A DNA stretch of 64,000 nucleotides, from assembly GCF_023897065.1 (NCBI RefSeq), contig NZ_JAMHIV010000020.1:124001-188000 (forward strand), in the 5' to 3' direction. Both the position numbers and the translations under genes were made by a program. The stretch's first letter is position 1, and the number at the start of each line of letters is the position of its first letter. This document shows, in pieces, positions 8,243-15,249 of this stretch. The stretch comes from Crossiella sp. SN42. GTDB lineage: Bacteria > Actinomycetota > Actinomycetes > Mycobacteriales > Pseudonocardiaceae. The notes below the pieces were generated by a model that did no database searches, was not told the DNA's origin, and worked only from the letters and a program-made list of their open reading frames with translations.

Positions 8243-8725
8243 GTGCACGACAGAGCCGGCCAGGACGCGGAGCAGCGCAGATACCTCGAACGATTCGCCA
8301 TGGTCCTCGCCGACTCCGGCTACCCGCGCATGGCCGCCCGCGTGTTCTCCGCACTCCTGCTGTCTTCCGATGGCAAGCGCACCGCCGCCGAACTCGGTGA
8401 ACTACTTGACGTCGGCGCTTCCGCTATCTCCGGCGGCGTCAACTACCTCCTGCGCACCGGGATGGCGGTCCGCGAACGGGAGCCGGGGCAACGCCGCGAC
8501 CACTACCGCGTGCACCAGATGGCCTGGTTCGAAGCCCTGACCACGAGCGACAGCGTGTATCGCCGCTTCGAGGACGTCTTCCGCGAGGGCACGGAGATCT
8601 TCGGCAGCCGAACCGAGGTCGGCACCAGGCTTGCCCATTCCGAGCGCTTCTTCGCCTTCCTGCGCGCAGAGATCCCGCAGCTCATGCGCAAGTGGAAGGA
8701 ACTGGACACGCACCGGCCGGGCTGA
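8243..8725 (+). CDS. GbsR/MarR-family transcriptional regulator (second of a tandem pair)
   Basis: A 160-residue paralogue of the preceding gene: YLERFAMVLADSGYPRMAARVFSALLLS..., TAAELGELLDVGASAISGGVNYLLRTGMAVREREPGQRRDHYRVH and HSERFFAFLRAEIPQLMRKW align position by position. I prefer GTG 8243 (GAGGAG nine bases upstream, and the N-termini then align) over ATG 8216, which lacks a ribosome binding site. The pair arose by tandem duplication. It has no target gene of its own nearby, so it may form heterodimers with the first copy or act elsewhere. Confidence 0.82.
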   Translation: MHDRAGQDAEQRRYLERFAMVLADSGYPRMAARVFSALLLSSDGKRTAAELGELLDVGASAISGGVNYLLRTGMAVREREPGQRRDHYRVHQMAWFEALTTSDSVYRRFEDVFREGTEIFGSRTEVGTRLAHSERFFAFLRAEIPQLMRKWKELDTHRPG

Positions 8726-9123
8726 TCCGGCTCCCCAGTGCCAGCTCGTTCGCGTGCCGGAAGGTCCTTGTCCGGTTCGCTTTCCCATGCCGCCTGCCAG
8801 CGGCCGATCGATACATCCACCACCCCTCGTGCCGTCACCGGCACCCGCGTCCCCGGGTCCGTCCAGGTCAGGCGCGGGGCAGCCACTCCGAGGCGCAGGG
8901 TCGACGGCACTGGAGGCTTGTACCGCTCGAAAAGTCATCGCCGTGCGTTCGTTCGTGCTGTGGGTGAGGTTCGGGTGGTTGTTGTTGCCGGACCCGAGGG
9001 TGAGATTCCCTCACCCAGATCGACAGCGCAATTCAGCGACGCAACACCGCCATCGAGCTTGGCATGCCTGGCTTTTCCGCGATCACCGGCAGCGCCGTCA
9101 CCGCGTCCGTTCCTTGATCATTT
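8726..9123. other. Gene-free stretch before the IS chimera
   Basis: About 400 bp with no gene I can support. A minus-strand frame starting near 8910 is open but runs antisense into the second GbsR gene and matches no family I recognise. The sequence GAGGGTGAGATTCCCTCACCC near 8996-9016 can form a short hairpin. The region probably consists of debris from rearrangements inside the transposon. Confidence 0.5.
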
Positions 9124-9365
9124 TTAGTTCAGAGAAGGGACCGGGACCAGGTGGTTGCGGCGGAACCAGCCGATCCGGCCCTCGACGCCGCCCTTCTCGT
9201 GCGCGCCCTGCGAACCGGGCTGGCAGTAGAAGGGGTCGACAGACCAGTGCGAGCGGAACGCGATCCAGCGTTCGGTTTCCACCCGCTGCCGGGAAAAGCC
9301 CAGCACCTGGGCGACTGCGGCTTTGAGGTTGTCGTAGCGGATCTGGCCAAGCGGCACCCCTCCGA
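9124..9365 (-). pseudogene. IS21-family transposase (IstA) fragment
   Basis: In the frame ending at TAA 9124 the text GGVPLGQIRYDNLKAAVAQV, then FSRQRVETERW, FRSHW...FYCQPG and GAHEKGGVEGRIGWFRRNH, then LVPVP, is the rve (DDE) integrase core of IstA. The RYDN aspartate and the EGRIGWFRRNH glutamate segment are visible. Both ends are missing: upstream it joins ISL3 sequence at about 9366 and downstream it stops three codons after LVPVP. It is a non-functional internal fragment of roughly 75 residues. Confidence 0.85.
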
Positions 9366-9621
9366 TCGGCCAAGCGGCGCTCGTATCGGCTGTGCACGCG
9401 AGTCGCCGGATCACCGCACCTCGGGCAGGGCACTGCCTCCGCTCGCGGTGACGCCCACATCCACACCGCCCCGCCGACGACCTCGACCCGATCGACCAGC
9501 ACTGCAGTCAGATGCGGCAACAGCACCGCTAACCCTTGATCAACACACGCTCAACATGATCACAGAGGCCGACCTTCGCCCACGCCGAGGCCAGATCCAT
9601 CACCAAAAGTGGGCCAGATCC
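9366..9621 (-). mobile_element. Inverted 5'-end fragment of the ISL3 element, fused to IS21 debris
   Basis: Reading the minus strand, this repeats the first 256 bp of the ISL3 copy at 3194-3449 almost exactly, including the 22-bp end and the transposase start (GTG 9526, first ~54 residues MLLPHLTAVLVDRVEVVGG...RYERRLAD). Homology stops at CGCTTGGCCGA, where IS21 istA sequence takes over. Because the same CTTGGCC heptamer recurs just inside the IS21 part, short-homology joining is plausible. It supplies the right-hand end of the composite unit. Confidence 0.82.
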
Positions 9622-9629
9622 GTGAAGTG
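9622..9629 (+). repeat. Right 8-bp direct repeat (putative target-site duplication)
   Basis: GTGAAGTG immediately follows the right-hand 22-bp ISL3 end (9600-9621) and is identical to the octamer at 3186-3193, as expected for the target duplication of a unit spanning 3194-9621. Confidence 0.6.
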
Positions 9630-9648
9630 ACCGCGGATGTCAGTCGGT

Positions 9649-9673
9649 CGTGACCGCACCCGGTGCGGTCACG
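9649..9673. terminator. Perfect 11-bp hairpin outside the right transposon end
   Basis: CGTGACCGCAC-CCG-GTGCGGTCACG forms an 11-bp stem with a 3-nt loop. No T-tract follows, as is usual in actinomycetes. It lies downstream of the decayed HTH gene on the minus strand and could be that gene's terminator, or a preferred landing structure for the element. The role is not established. Confidence 0.4.
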
Positions 9674-9789
9674 GTGTTGGTGTTCGTGGCATGTGACCGC
9701 AGGGGTTGCCTGTGGTGGGAGGATGCGTGGTGCTCCGGAACCTTCGCCGACAACGGACATGAAGTGGCCGCGCATCGATGATGCGGTCG

Positions 9790-10038
9790 TCAGTGTTCGT
9801 GGGGCCATCGGTTGTCCGCGACGGGTGATTCGGGGTCGTATAGCAGTTGTACGTCGTCGGGGTTGGTGCCCAGCGCTTGAGCGATCTCGTGCCAGGTGTG
9901 GCCGTTGGCCCGGGCGTTGAGCACGAGCTGGGGGAGGAAGCGTTCGGCCTGCGTGATGAGGCTGGCGGCCAGCGGCCTGGTGGCGAGGTCGTCGCCGAGC
10001 CAGGACGACGGGCCGGGATCCCTCCCCGCCCCGTGTTC
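9790..10038 (-). pseudogene. 5'-truncated small HTH protein
   Basis: An open frame of 82 codons ends at TGA 9790-9792 but is closed upstream by TAG (10039-10041), with no plausible start codon until GTG inside the conserved part. It reads DDLATRPLAASLITQAERFL, then NARANGHTWHEIAQALGTNP and then DDVQLLYDPESPVADNRWPHEH. This resembles the C-terminal halves of actinomycete proteins with a sigma-like HTH (ARAxGHTWxEIAxALG). The N-terminus has been lost, so the gene is presumably dead. Confidence 0.55.
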
Positions 10039-10087
10039 CTAGCCTGTTGGCACCTCCGTTTCCGACCGCGACCAAGGAGAGCTGCGC

Positions 10088-11095
10088 ATGGGCAGGACAC
10101 GCCGCCGCGAGGCCATCGCCGCGGCCGCGCGGGCAGCCGGCCTGGGTGAACTCGTCCGCCTCCATCGGGGACACGGCAACACGGCGGTAGCCCGGGCAGT
10201 GGCGATCGCGGTGGGCGTCGGGGCGCTTCCGGTGTGGATCGCGACCTTCGTCCTGTGGAAGGACCACGACACCACCTGGCAGTGGCCGCTGCTGGTGTGG
10301 GCGTGCCTGGCCGGGTTCGCGTACCTGCTCCTGCACCTCGGCCCCGTCCGCGGCGGCCGTCACTGGGTCGGCCTCGCCCAGCACGGTCTGGTCCTGTGGT
10401 CCGGCGACCGCACCGGTGACACGGTGAAGACCGTGACCTGGGCTGAGGCCAACGTCCTCGGGAACACGCGCGTCTGCGGCCGCGGCGATCTCCGTGCCTC
10501 GATCCTCCGGGGCGCCCCGGTTGGGCCGTGGAGCGGACGGCGCATCACCGTCGCTGCGGCCATCGCGCTGGCGACCGCAGCGATGATGTTCTTCGTCGCC
10601 GTCCCGATCGCGGCGCACCTCGTGGTCGGGGAACGGCCCCATGCGCCTTTCCAGCTCGCGCGCGTGTGCCAGGGCGGCGAGGGCTTCGGCGGGAGCACCG
10701 GCTACCGCGGACCCGGACCGCACCCGGCGGTGGTCTTCGGCGCCGATGGTTCCTGGGACTACAGCTCGGTTCCGGAGGTCCAGGCGGCGGAGGTCCAGCT
10801 CGTCGGCTGCGTTGCTCGTGTGGAGCGTGGGCCTCTGCTTCGTGCCTGTAGCTACGAGCGTGGCTACTTCCAGAGTCTGTACCTCGGCCGTTACCTGGTG
10901 ACCGTCGTCGAAGTCCGGACCGGCCGCGTAGTCGGGTCGTTCTCCCTCGACGGCGAGCGCCCCGAGCAGTCCTCGCTGGAGTGCGCACACCGGATTATCG
11001 TGCACAGCTCGCAGGACCCGGTGTCCTATACCGAACCCGCGCAGGGAAGCTACCGCGCGGAGCTGGCGCGCTTCGTCGACGCGATGTTGCCCTAG
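10088..11095 (+). CDS. Membrane protein of unknown function
   Basis: A 335-residue protein from ATG 10088 behind AAGGAG. I do not recognise a family. Residues ~33-55 (AVARAVAIAVGVGALPVWIATFVLW) and ~63-84 form two membrane helices. A short soluble domain (residues ~95-150) follows, then a third helix at ~155-180 (RITVAAAIALATAAMMFFVAVPIAAHLVV) and a probably extracytoplasmic C-terminal domain of ~150 residues with three cysteines (VCQGGE, GCVARV, LECAHR) that may form disulfides. It stands alone between mobile-element debris and a cupin gene. No regulatory site is evident. Confidence 0.7.
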   Translation: MGRTRRREAIAAAARAAGLGELVRLHRGHGNTAVARAVAIAVGVGALPVWIATFVLWKDHDTTWQWPLLVWACLAGFAYLLLHLGPVRGGRHWVGLAQHGLVLWSGDRTGDTVKTVTWAEANVLGNTRVCGRGDLRASILRGAPVGPWSGRRITVAAAIALATAAMMFFVAVPIAAHLVVGERPHAPFQLARVCQGGEGFGGSTGYRGPGPHPAVVFGADGSWDYSSVPEVQAAEVQLVGCVARVERGPLLRACSYERGYFQSLYLGRYLVTVVEVRTGRVVGSFSLDGERPEQSSLECAHRIIVHSSQDPVSYTEPAQGSYRAELARFVDAMLP

Positions 11096-11304
11096 CCACC
11101 TTCGCCTCGTCCCTTCCGCCTGACCTGCTCCAGCGGATGGGCTTGAGGGCTTCAGATCCAGTGGCAGCTGCGCCGTCGGTGGCGCGGCGTTGTGCGGTGG
11201 CCGCGGTGTCGTCGTCGTGATCGCGGGCGAGCGCCGAGGCGAAGTCGGCATCCAACGCCTCAGCCAGGGCCGAGCCGAGCGGCGGCGGTTGCGGTGCCCC
11301 GAGG

Positions 11305-11649
11305 TCAGTGTGCGGGCACCGAGACGCAGACCAGTTCGGTGTCCTCGATCGCCTCGACCGTGCCCGGACTGTCCCTCGGCACGTGCAGGTGGTCCCCGGC
11401 CACCGCGCTGACCGTGCGCCCCGCCTCCCCGACCACGATCTTGCCCCGGATCACCACCCAGACCTCGTCGTACGGGGCAGGCAGTGCAGCGCTCTCCCCG
11501 GCGCCGAAGAACGCCGAGTAGGTGCTCAGCGGCCCACCCTCGGCCGCCTCGACCGCGGGCGTCACGACGATCTGGCGGTCCCCGAACCGGACCGGCCCGC
11601 CCTCGCCCCCCGGGGTGAAGCGGCGGACCGCTGGCGTCGTGGTGCTCAC
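11305..11649 (-). CDS. Small cupin-domain protein
   Basis: A 114-residue protein starting at GTG 11649 behind GGGGGAGGAATCC. It is a single beta-barrel: YDEVWVVIRGKIVVGEAGRTVSAVAGDHLHVPRDSPGTVEAIEDTELVCVSV (read in pieces) has the cupin pattern E-x-G at the first motif (VWVVIRGKIVVGE) and a PxxxxG/H-type second motif (GDHLHVPRDSPGTVEA). The usual metal-binding histidines of motif 1 are not obvious, so it may be a binding or isomerase cupin rather than a dioxygenase. Divergent, 84 bp away, is a small ABM-like gene; a shared promoter region is likely. Confidence 0.7.
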   Translation of the reverse strand: MSTTTPAVRRFTPGGEGGPVRFGDRQIVVTPAVEAAEGGPLSTYSAFFGAGESAALPAPYDEVWVVIRGKIVVGEAGRTVSAVAGDHLHVPRDSPGTVEAIEDTELVCVSVPAH

Positions 11650-11733
11650 GGATTCCTCCCCCTTGACCTCAAGTGCGCTGGAGCCAGCAACCTACACCTG
11701 ACACACCTCGTTCGACCGTGCCGGAGGAAGAAC

Positions 11734-12006
11734 ATGATCGTCACCGTTGTCGCGGTAGCCGACTTCGACCAGTTCCTGCACACCTTCCAGACCAGGGGTG
11801 CGGCCAAGAGGCGGGAGCACGGGTGCCGGGGGGCCAGGGTGTTCCGCGATCCCAGCGACCCCAGCCGCGTCTGGTCGATCTTCGACTGGGATCCCGAGGA
11901 CTACCAGCGGTTCCTCACCGACCCCGAGATCCCGTCGATCGCCAGGGAACTCGGGCTCCGGAGCGCGCCGTCGCATCCTGAGCTGATCGTCAAGTGCGAC
12001 AACTGA
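11734..12006 (+). CDS. Small ABM-like (dimeric alpha/beta barrel) protein
   Basis: A 90-residue protein from ATG 11734 with GGAGGAAG just upstream. MIVTVVAVADFDQFLHTFQT...ARVFRDPSDPSRVWSIFDWDPEDYQRFLTDPEIPSIAREL has the beta-alpha-beta layout and the W-(D/E)-x-x-x-xxxFL pattern of antibiotic-biosynthesis-monooxygenase or stress-response dimeric barrels. No catalytic residue can be assigned. It is divergent from the cupin gene and convergent with the serine hydrolase, ending 13 bp before it. Confidence 0.65.
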   Translation: MIVTVVAVADFDQFLHTFQTRGAAKRREHGCRGARVFRDPSDPSRVWSIFDWDPEDYQRFLTDPEIPSIARELGLRSAPSHPELIVKCDN

Positions 12007-12019
12007 CCGCGCGCCGGCC

Positions 12020-13246
12020 TCACTCGTTGACGGCCTGGTACACCGTGGTCCAGAAGTCGTGGATGAGCCGGGGCGAGTCCGCGGTGGACATGCCGACCTG
12101 GGTGAGCAGGATGCCGACGAGCTGGTTGGCCGGGTCGGCATAGGTCGAGGTGCCGCTGCCGCCGTCCCAGCCGAACTGGCCGAGGGGCTGGTAGTCGGAC
12201 CGGTCCACGCGCACCGTCATGCCGAAGCCCCAGCCGCCGTGCAGGCCGAGGCCGAAGGACACCTGCTGGGTGCGCCTGGCCAGTGCGTCCCTGGCCGCCT
12301 TCTGCTCGGGCGTGAGGCGGTTGGTGGTCATCAGCTCGACGGCGGTCCTGGACAGGATTCGCTCGCCCTGGTGCTGTCCGTGGTTGAGCAGCATCCGGAA
12401 GTAGGCGTGGTAGTCGTCGACCGTGGAGACCATCCCGCCACCGCCGGACTGGAACGCCGGGGGCTGGCTGTGCCTGCCGGTGGCCGCCTCGTCCCAGATC
12501 AGGAACTCGCCGGTCTCCGGGTGCGGGGCGTAGCTGGGCGGCAGGCGGTCGATCTTGCTTGCGGGCACGTGGAATCCGGTGTCCTTCATCTCCAGCGGGT
12601 CGAGCACGCGCTCGCGCAGGAACGACTCGAAGGACTTGCCGGTGACCCGCGCGACGAGCACGCCGAGCAGGTCGGAGCCGATGTGGTAGCCCCACCGCTC
12701 GCCCGGCTGGTACATCAGCGGCAGCGTGCCGAGGCGGCGCAGCCACTCATCCGGCCCGGGAACCGGCTCGCCGTGGCCGGTGAGTCCCAGCTCCTGGATC
12801 TTGGCCTGGATCGGCAGGTGCGCCTGGGTCAGGTCCATGGGCAGGCCGAAGGTGCAGGTCAGCACGTCCCGCACGGTGATCGACCGGACCGCGGGCACGG
12901 TGTCCTCCAGTGGGCTGTCGATCTGCTTGAGCACCCGGCGGTCGGCGAGCTCGGGCAGCCACTGCTCGACCGGGTCCTCCAGCCGCAGCCGGCACTCGTC
13001 GAGCAGGACCATCGCCGCGGCGGCGCCCAGCGGCTTGGAGGTCGAGGCCATCCGGAAGATGGTGTCCCGGCGCATCGGCGCGCCACCGTCGTGGCGCATG
13101 GTGCCGATCGCCTCGACGTGCGCCTCCCCGCCGCGGCTGACCAGGGCGACCAGGCCGGGGATCTTGCCGGAGTCGACGTGCCGGGTCAGCACCTCGCGGA
13201 TCCGGCGCAGCCCGGTCGCGGAGAAGCCGCGGTTGTTCTCACTCAT
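12020..13246 (-). CDS. Serine hydrolase, class C beta-lactamase/esterase (S12) family
   Basis: A 408-residue protein from ATG 13246 behind AAGGGAG. The nucleophile motif is S68-T-S-K71 in RMASTSKPLGAAAAM, the second motif WGYHIGSDLLG (Tyr as general base; Y-H-I rather than Y-S/A-N) and the third FGWDGGSGTSTYADP in place of KTG. This pattern is more typical of EstB-like esterases and D-aminopeptidase-like enzymes than of true AmpC beta-lactamases. No signal peptide is present, which also argues against a periplasm-like resistance role. It is divergent from an HTH-GbsR fusion regulator across 240 bp containing repeated CATTGCAATG palindromes. Confidence 0.85.
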   Translation of the reverse strand: MSENNRGFSATGLRRIREVLTRHVDSGKIPGLVALVSRGGEAHVEAIGTMRHDGGAPMRRDTIFRMASTSKPLGAAAAMVLLDECRLRLEDPVEQWLPELADRRVLKQIDSPLEDTVPAVRSITVRDVLTCTFGLPMDLTQAHLPIQAKIQELGLTGHGEPVPGPDEWLRRLGTLPLMYQPGERWGYHIGSDLLGVLVARVTGKSFESFLRERVLDPLEMKDTGFHVPASKIDRLPPSYAPHPETGEFLIWDEAATGRHSQPPAFQSGGGGMVSTVDDYHAYFRMLLNHGQHQGERILSRTAVELMTTNRLTPEQKAARDALARRTQQVSFGLGLHGGWGFGMTVRVDRSDYQPLGQFGWDGGSGTSTYADPANQLVGILLTQVGMSTADSPRLIHDFWTTVYQAVNE

Positions 13247-13377
13247 CACTGACTCCCTTGGGTAGCTTCCTGAGCGTTCGGAACTTCCCGAACGATGATG
13301 AACGTACATTGCGTTCACAGATCCGTCAACGAACCAAGCAAGCCGGATCATGTTGATACAGGGGAGAAAACGGAGAG

Positions 13378-13432
13378 CATTGCAATGATTGTGCGACTGA
13401 ACGCAATGACGTTCCGGGTCTGCATTGCAATG
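13378..13432. promoter_or_regulatory. Repeated palindromic operators CATTGCAATG
   Basis: The perfect 10-bp palindrome CATTGCAATG occurs at 13378-13387 and 13423-13432, 45 bp apart, with the half-site ACGCAATGACG between them (~13401-13411). Both are in the intergenic region between the serine hydrolase and the HTH-GbsR gene, close to the latter. They are candidate binding sites of that regulator; no experimental link is known to me. Confidence 0.55.
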
Positions 13433-13486
13433 GACTGCGGGTGAATGCATACTTGCGGCGACCAGGGAGACAGGAGAGGCGCACCC

Positions 13487-14215
13487 ATGCCCGGAGGCAG
13501 GCTCACCACCGAGGACCGGCAGCACATCGCCGAGGCGCTGGCCGAAGGGCTCGGGTACGCCGAGATCGGCCGGGGCCTGGGGCGGCCGGCCTCGACGATC
13601 ATGCGGGAGGTCACCCGCAACGGCGGGCCGGAGAACTACGGGGCGGACCGGGCGGAGGAGGCGACCCGGCACCGGGCGCGCCGCCGCAAGCAGGCCTCCG
13701 CGCTGCCGCCGTCGATCCCGGACAGCGGCCACGGCCGCGATCCCCAGGCGGTCCAGGAGCTGGCCGAGTCCTACACCGAACTGCTGATCCAGCAGGGGAT
13801 TCCGCGGATGATGGCCAGGGTGCTGGCCTGCCTGCTGCTCACCGACTCCGGCACTCTCACCGCCGCGGACCTGGTGCAGCGCCTGCGGATCAGCGCGGCC
13901 TCGGTCTCGCACGCGGTGACTTTCCTTGAGCAGCAAGGGTTGCTGCGGCGGGAACGGGCCACCGGGGTGCGCCGCGAGCACTATGTCATCGACGAGGAGG
14001 TCTGGACCCGGTCCACCGACGCGGCGATGGAGATGAACCAGACGCTGGCCGCCGCCTCGCTGCGCGCGGTGGAGGTCCTCGGCGCGGACACCCCGGCCGG
14101 CGCCCGGTTCGAGTCCTCCGCCGAGTACCTCAGCCTGGTGAGCGAGGCCCTGGGGAAGGTCAAGGAGCAGTGGGAACAGCGCAAGGCCGCCCGGGAGGCC
14201 GGGCGGCCGCGCTGA
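13487..14215 (+). CDS. GbsR/MarR-type regulator with an N-terminal IS30-like HTH
   Basis: A 242-residue protein; ATG 13487 is preceded by CAGGAGAGG. Residues 5-45 (LTTEDRQHIAEALAEGLGYAEIGRGLGRPASTIMREV) are an HTH_38-type domain as found at the N-terminus of IS30 transposases. Residues ~90-180 are a winged HTH homologous to the two GbsR-like proteins at 7.7-8.7 kb (GIPRMMARVLACLLLTDSG, TAADLVQRLRISAASVSHAVTFL, RRERATGVRREHYVI). Two DNA-binding domains in one chain could read a long or bipartite operator, and two palindromes are present upstream. It is divergent from the serine hydrolase and probably represses it and itself. Confidence 0.82.
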   Translation: MPGGRLTTEDRQHIAEALAEGLGYAEIGRGLGRPASTIMREVTRNGGPENYGADRAEEATRHRARRRKQASALPPSIPDSGHGRDPQAVQELAESYTELLIQQGIPRMMARVLACLLLTDSGTLTAADLVQRLRISAASVSHAVTFLEQQGLLRRERATGVRREHYVIDEEVWTRSTDAAMEMNQTLAAASLRAVEVLGADTPAGARFESSAEYLSLVSEALGKVKEQWEQRKAAREAGRPR

Positions 14216-14233
14216 GCTCTGGGGTGCGCCGGA

Positions 14234-15235
14234 TCAGCCGCGCAGGGCCGGGATGACCTGCTCGCCGTAGGTGTCGATGGTGGCTTCCCTGGCGTCGTGC
14301 ATGTTGTAGACCGCGAACTGGTGCACGCCAAGGGACTTCAGGTGTTCCAGGCGTTCGACGTGCTTCTCCGGCGGGCCGATCAGGCAGAAGCGGTCCACGA
14401 TCTCATCGGGCACGAACTCGGTGTCCGGGTTGCCCGCGCGGCCGTGGTGGCTGTAGTCGTAGCCCTGCCTGCCCTTGATGTAGTCGGTCAGCGCCTGCGG
14501 CACGATGCTGGAGTCGTTGCCGTAGCGGGCCACCAGGTCGGCCACGTGGTTGCCGACCATGCCGCCGAACCAGCGGCACTGGTCCCGGCCGTGCGCCAGG
14601 TCGTCGGTGACGTAGGCCGGGGCGGCCACGCACATGGTGAGCGAGTCGGGGTCCCGCCCGGCCTGCTCGGCGGCGTCCCGGACGGCCTTGACCATCCACT
14701 CGGTGAGGAACGGATCGGCCAGCTGGAGGATGAACCCGTCGGCGACCTGACCGGTGAGGGCGAGGGCCTTGGGGCCGTAGGCGGCCATCCAGACCGGCAG
14801 CCTGCCCTCGCGCACCCAGGGGATGCGCACCTCCTGGTCGCCGATGGCGGTGGCGCGGCCCTCGGCCAGGTCCCGGATGACCCTGATGGACTCGCCGAGG
14901 CGGGCCAGCGTGTTCGGCTTGTTGCCGATGACGCGCATGGCGGAGTCGCCGCGGCCGATGCCGCAGACCGTGCGGTTGCCGAACATGTCGTTGAGGGTGG
15001 CGAACAGCGAGGCGGTCACCGACCAGTCGCGGGTGCCGGGGTTGGTCACCATCGGGCCGACCACCAGGCGCTCGGTCTGCGCCAGGATCTGGCTGTAGAT
15101 GACGAACGGTTCCTGCCACAGCACGCAGGAGTCGAAGGTCCAGCCGTAGTCGAAGCCAGCCCGCTCGGCCCGTTTCATCAGCTCGACCACGGCCGAGGCC
15201 GGTGGATCGGTCTGCAGCACCAGTCCGAAGTCCAT
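14234..15235 (-). CDS. F420-dependent LLM-class oxidoreductase (TIGR03842-like)
   Basis: A 333-residue luciferase-like TIM barrel from ATG 15235. MDFGLVLQTDPPA..., DYGWTFDSCVLWQEPFV, VGPMVTNPGTRDWSVTASLFATLN and VCGIGRGDSAMRV are hallmark segments of actinobacterial F420-dependent LLM enzymes, the last two lining the deazaflavin pocket. It is the last gene of a pyrimidine-degradation operon, 14 bp after the semialdehyde dehydrogenase. The operon lacks a recognisable dihydropyrimidine dehydrogenase, so this protein is the best candidate for the missing uracil/thymine reduction step. That role is an inference from context; cofactor class is judged from family resemblance. Confidence 0.85.
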   Translation of the reverse strand: MDFGLVLQTDPPASAVVELMKRAERAGFDYGWTFDSCVLWQEPFVIYSQILAQTERLVVGPMVTNPGTRDWSVTASLFATLNDMFGNRTVCGIGRGDSAMRVIGNKPNTLARLGESIRVIRDLAEGRATAIGDQEVRIPWVREGRLPVWMAAYGPKALALTGQVADGFILQLADPFLTEWMVKAVRDAAEQAGRDPDSLTMCVAAPAYVTDDLAHGRDQCRWFGGMVGNHVADLVARYGNDSSIVPQALTDYIKGRQGYDYSHHGRAGNPDTEFVPDEIVDRFCLIGPPEKHVERLEHLKSLGVHQFAVYNMHDAREATIDTYGEQVIPALRG

Positions 15236-15249
15236 TGTGTCCCCTCAAC

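Larger units (their letters stand above)
3194..9621. mobile_element. Probable composite transposon bounded by inverted ISL3 ends, carrying an ABC exporter and GbsR regulators
   Basis: The segment begins with GGATCTGGCCC... (22-bp end, 3194-3215) and finishes with the exact reverse complement of that end (9600-9621). Directly outside are identical octamers GTGAAGTG (3186-3193 and 9622-9629). ISL3-family elements typically duplicate 8 bp of target. The left arm is a full-length but internally deleted ISL3 copy and the right arm an inverted 256-bp ISL3 piece fused to IS21 sequence. The cargo is an ABC exporter pair and two tandem regulators. Movement as a unit is an inference from the ends and octamers. 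A caveat is that the inner flank of the left copy (GTGAGGTG, 4510-4517) also matches in 7 of 8 bases, so a single-IS insertion with later rearrangement is possible. Confidence 0.6.

Noticed and set aside
8503-8910. Minus-strand frame overlapping the second GbsR gene
   Set aside because: More than half is antisense to a clear regulator gene, and the remaining ~60 residues match no family I know and lack a ribosome binding site.
10995-11255. Minus-strand small frame (SALARDHDDDTAATAQRRATDG...) between the membrane protein and cupin genes
   Set aside because: It overlaps the 3' end of the membrane-protein gene and has no motif or convincing start; the ~200-bp gap holds nothing I can support.
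12020-13246. True AmpC-type beta-lactamase giving antibiotic resistance
   Set aside because: No signal peptide, and the KTG and YxN motifs are not of the beta-lactamase form; an esterase or peptidase of the S12 family is more likely.
12020-13981. Extended 653-codon form of the serine hydrolase
   Set aside because: The extra N-terminal part runs antisense through the HTH-GbsR gene and the operator region. ATG 13246 has a good ribosome binding site.
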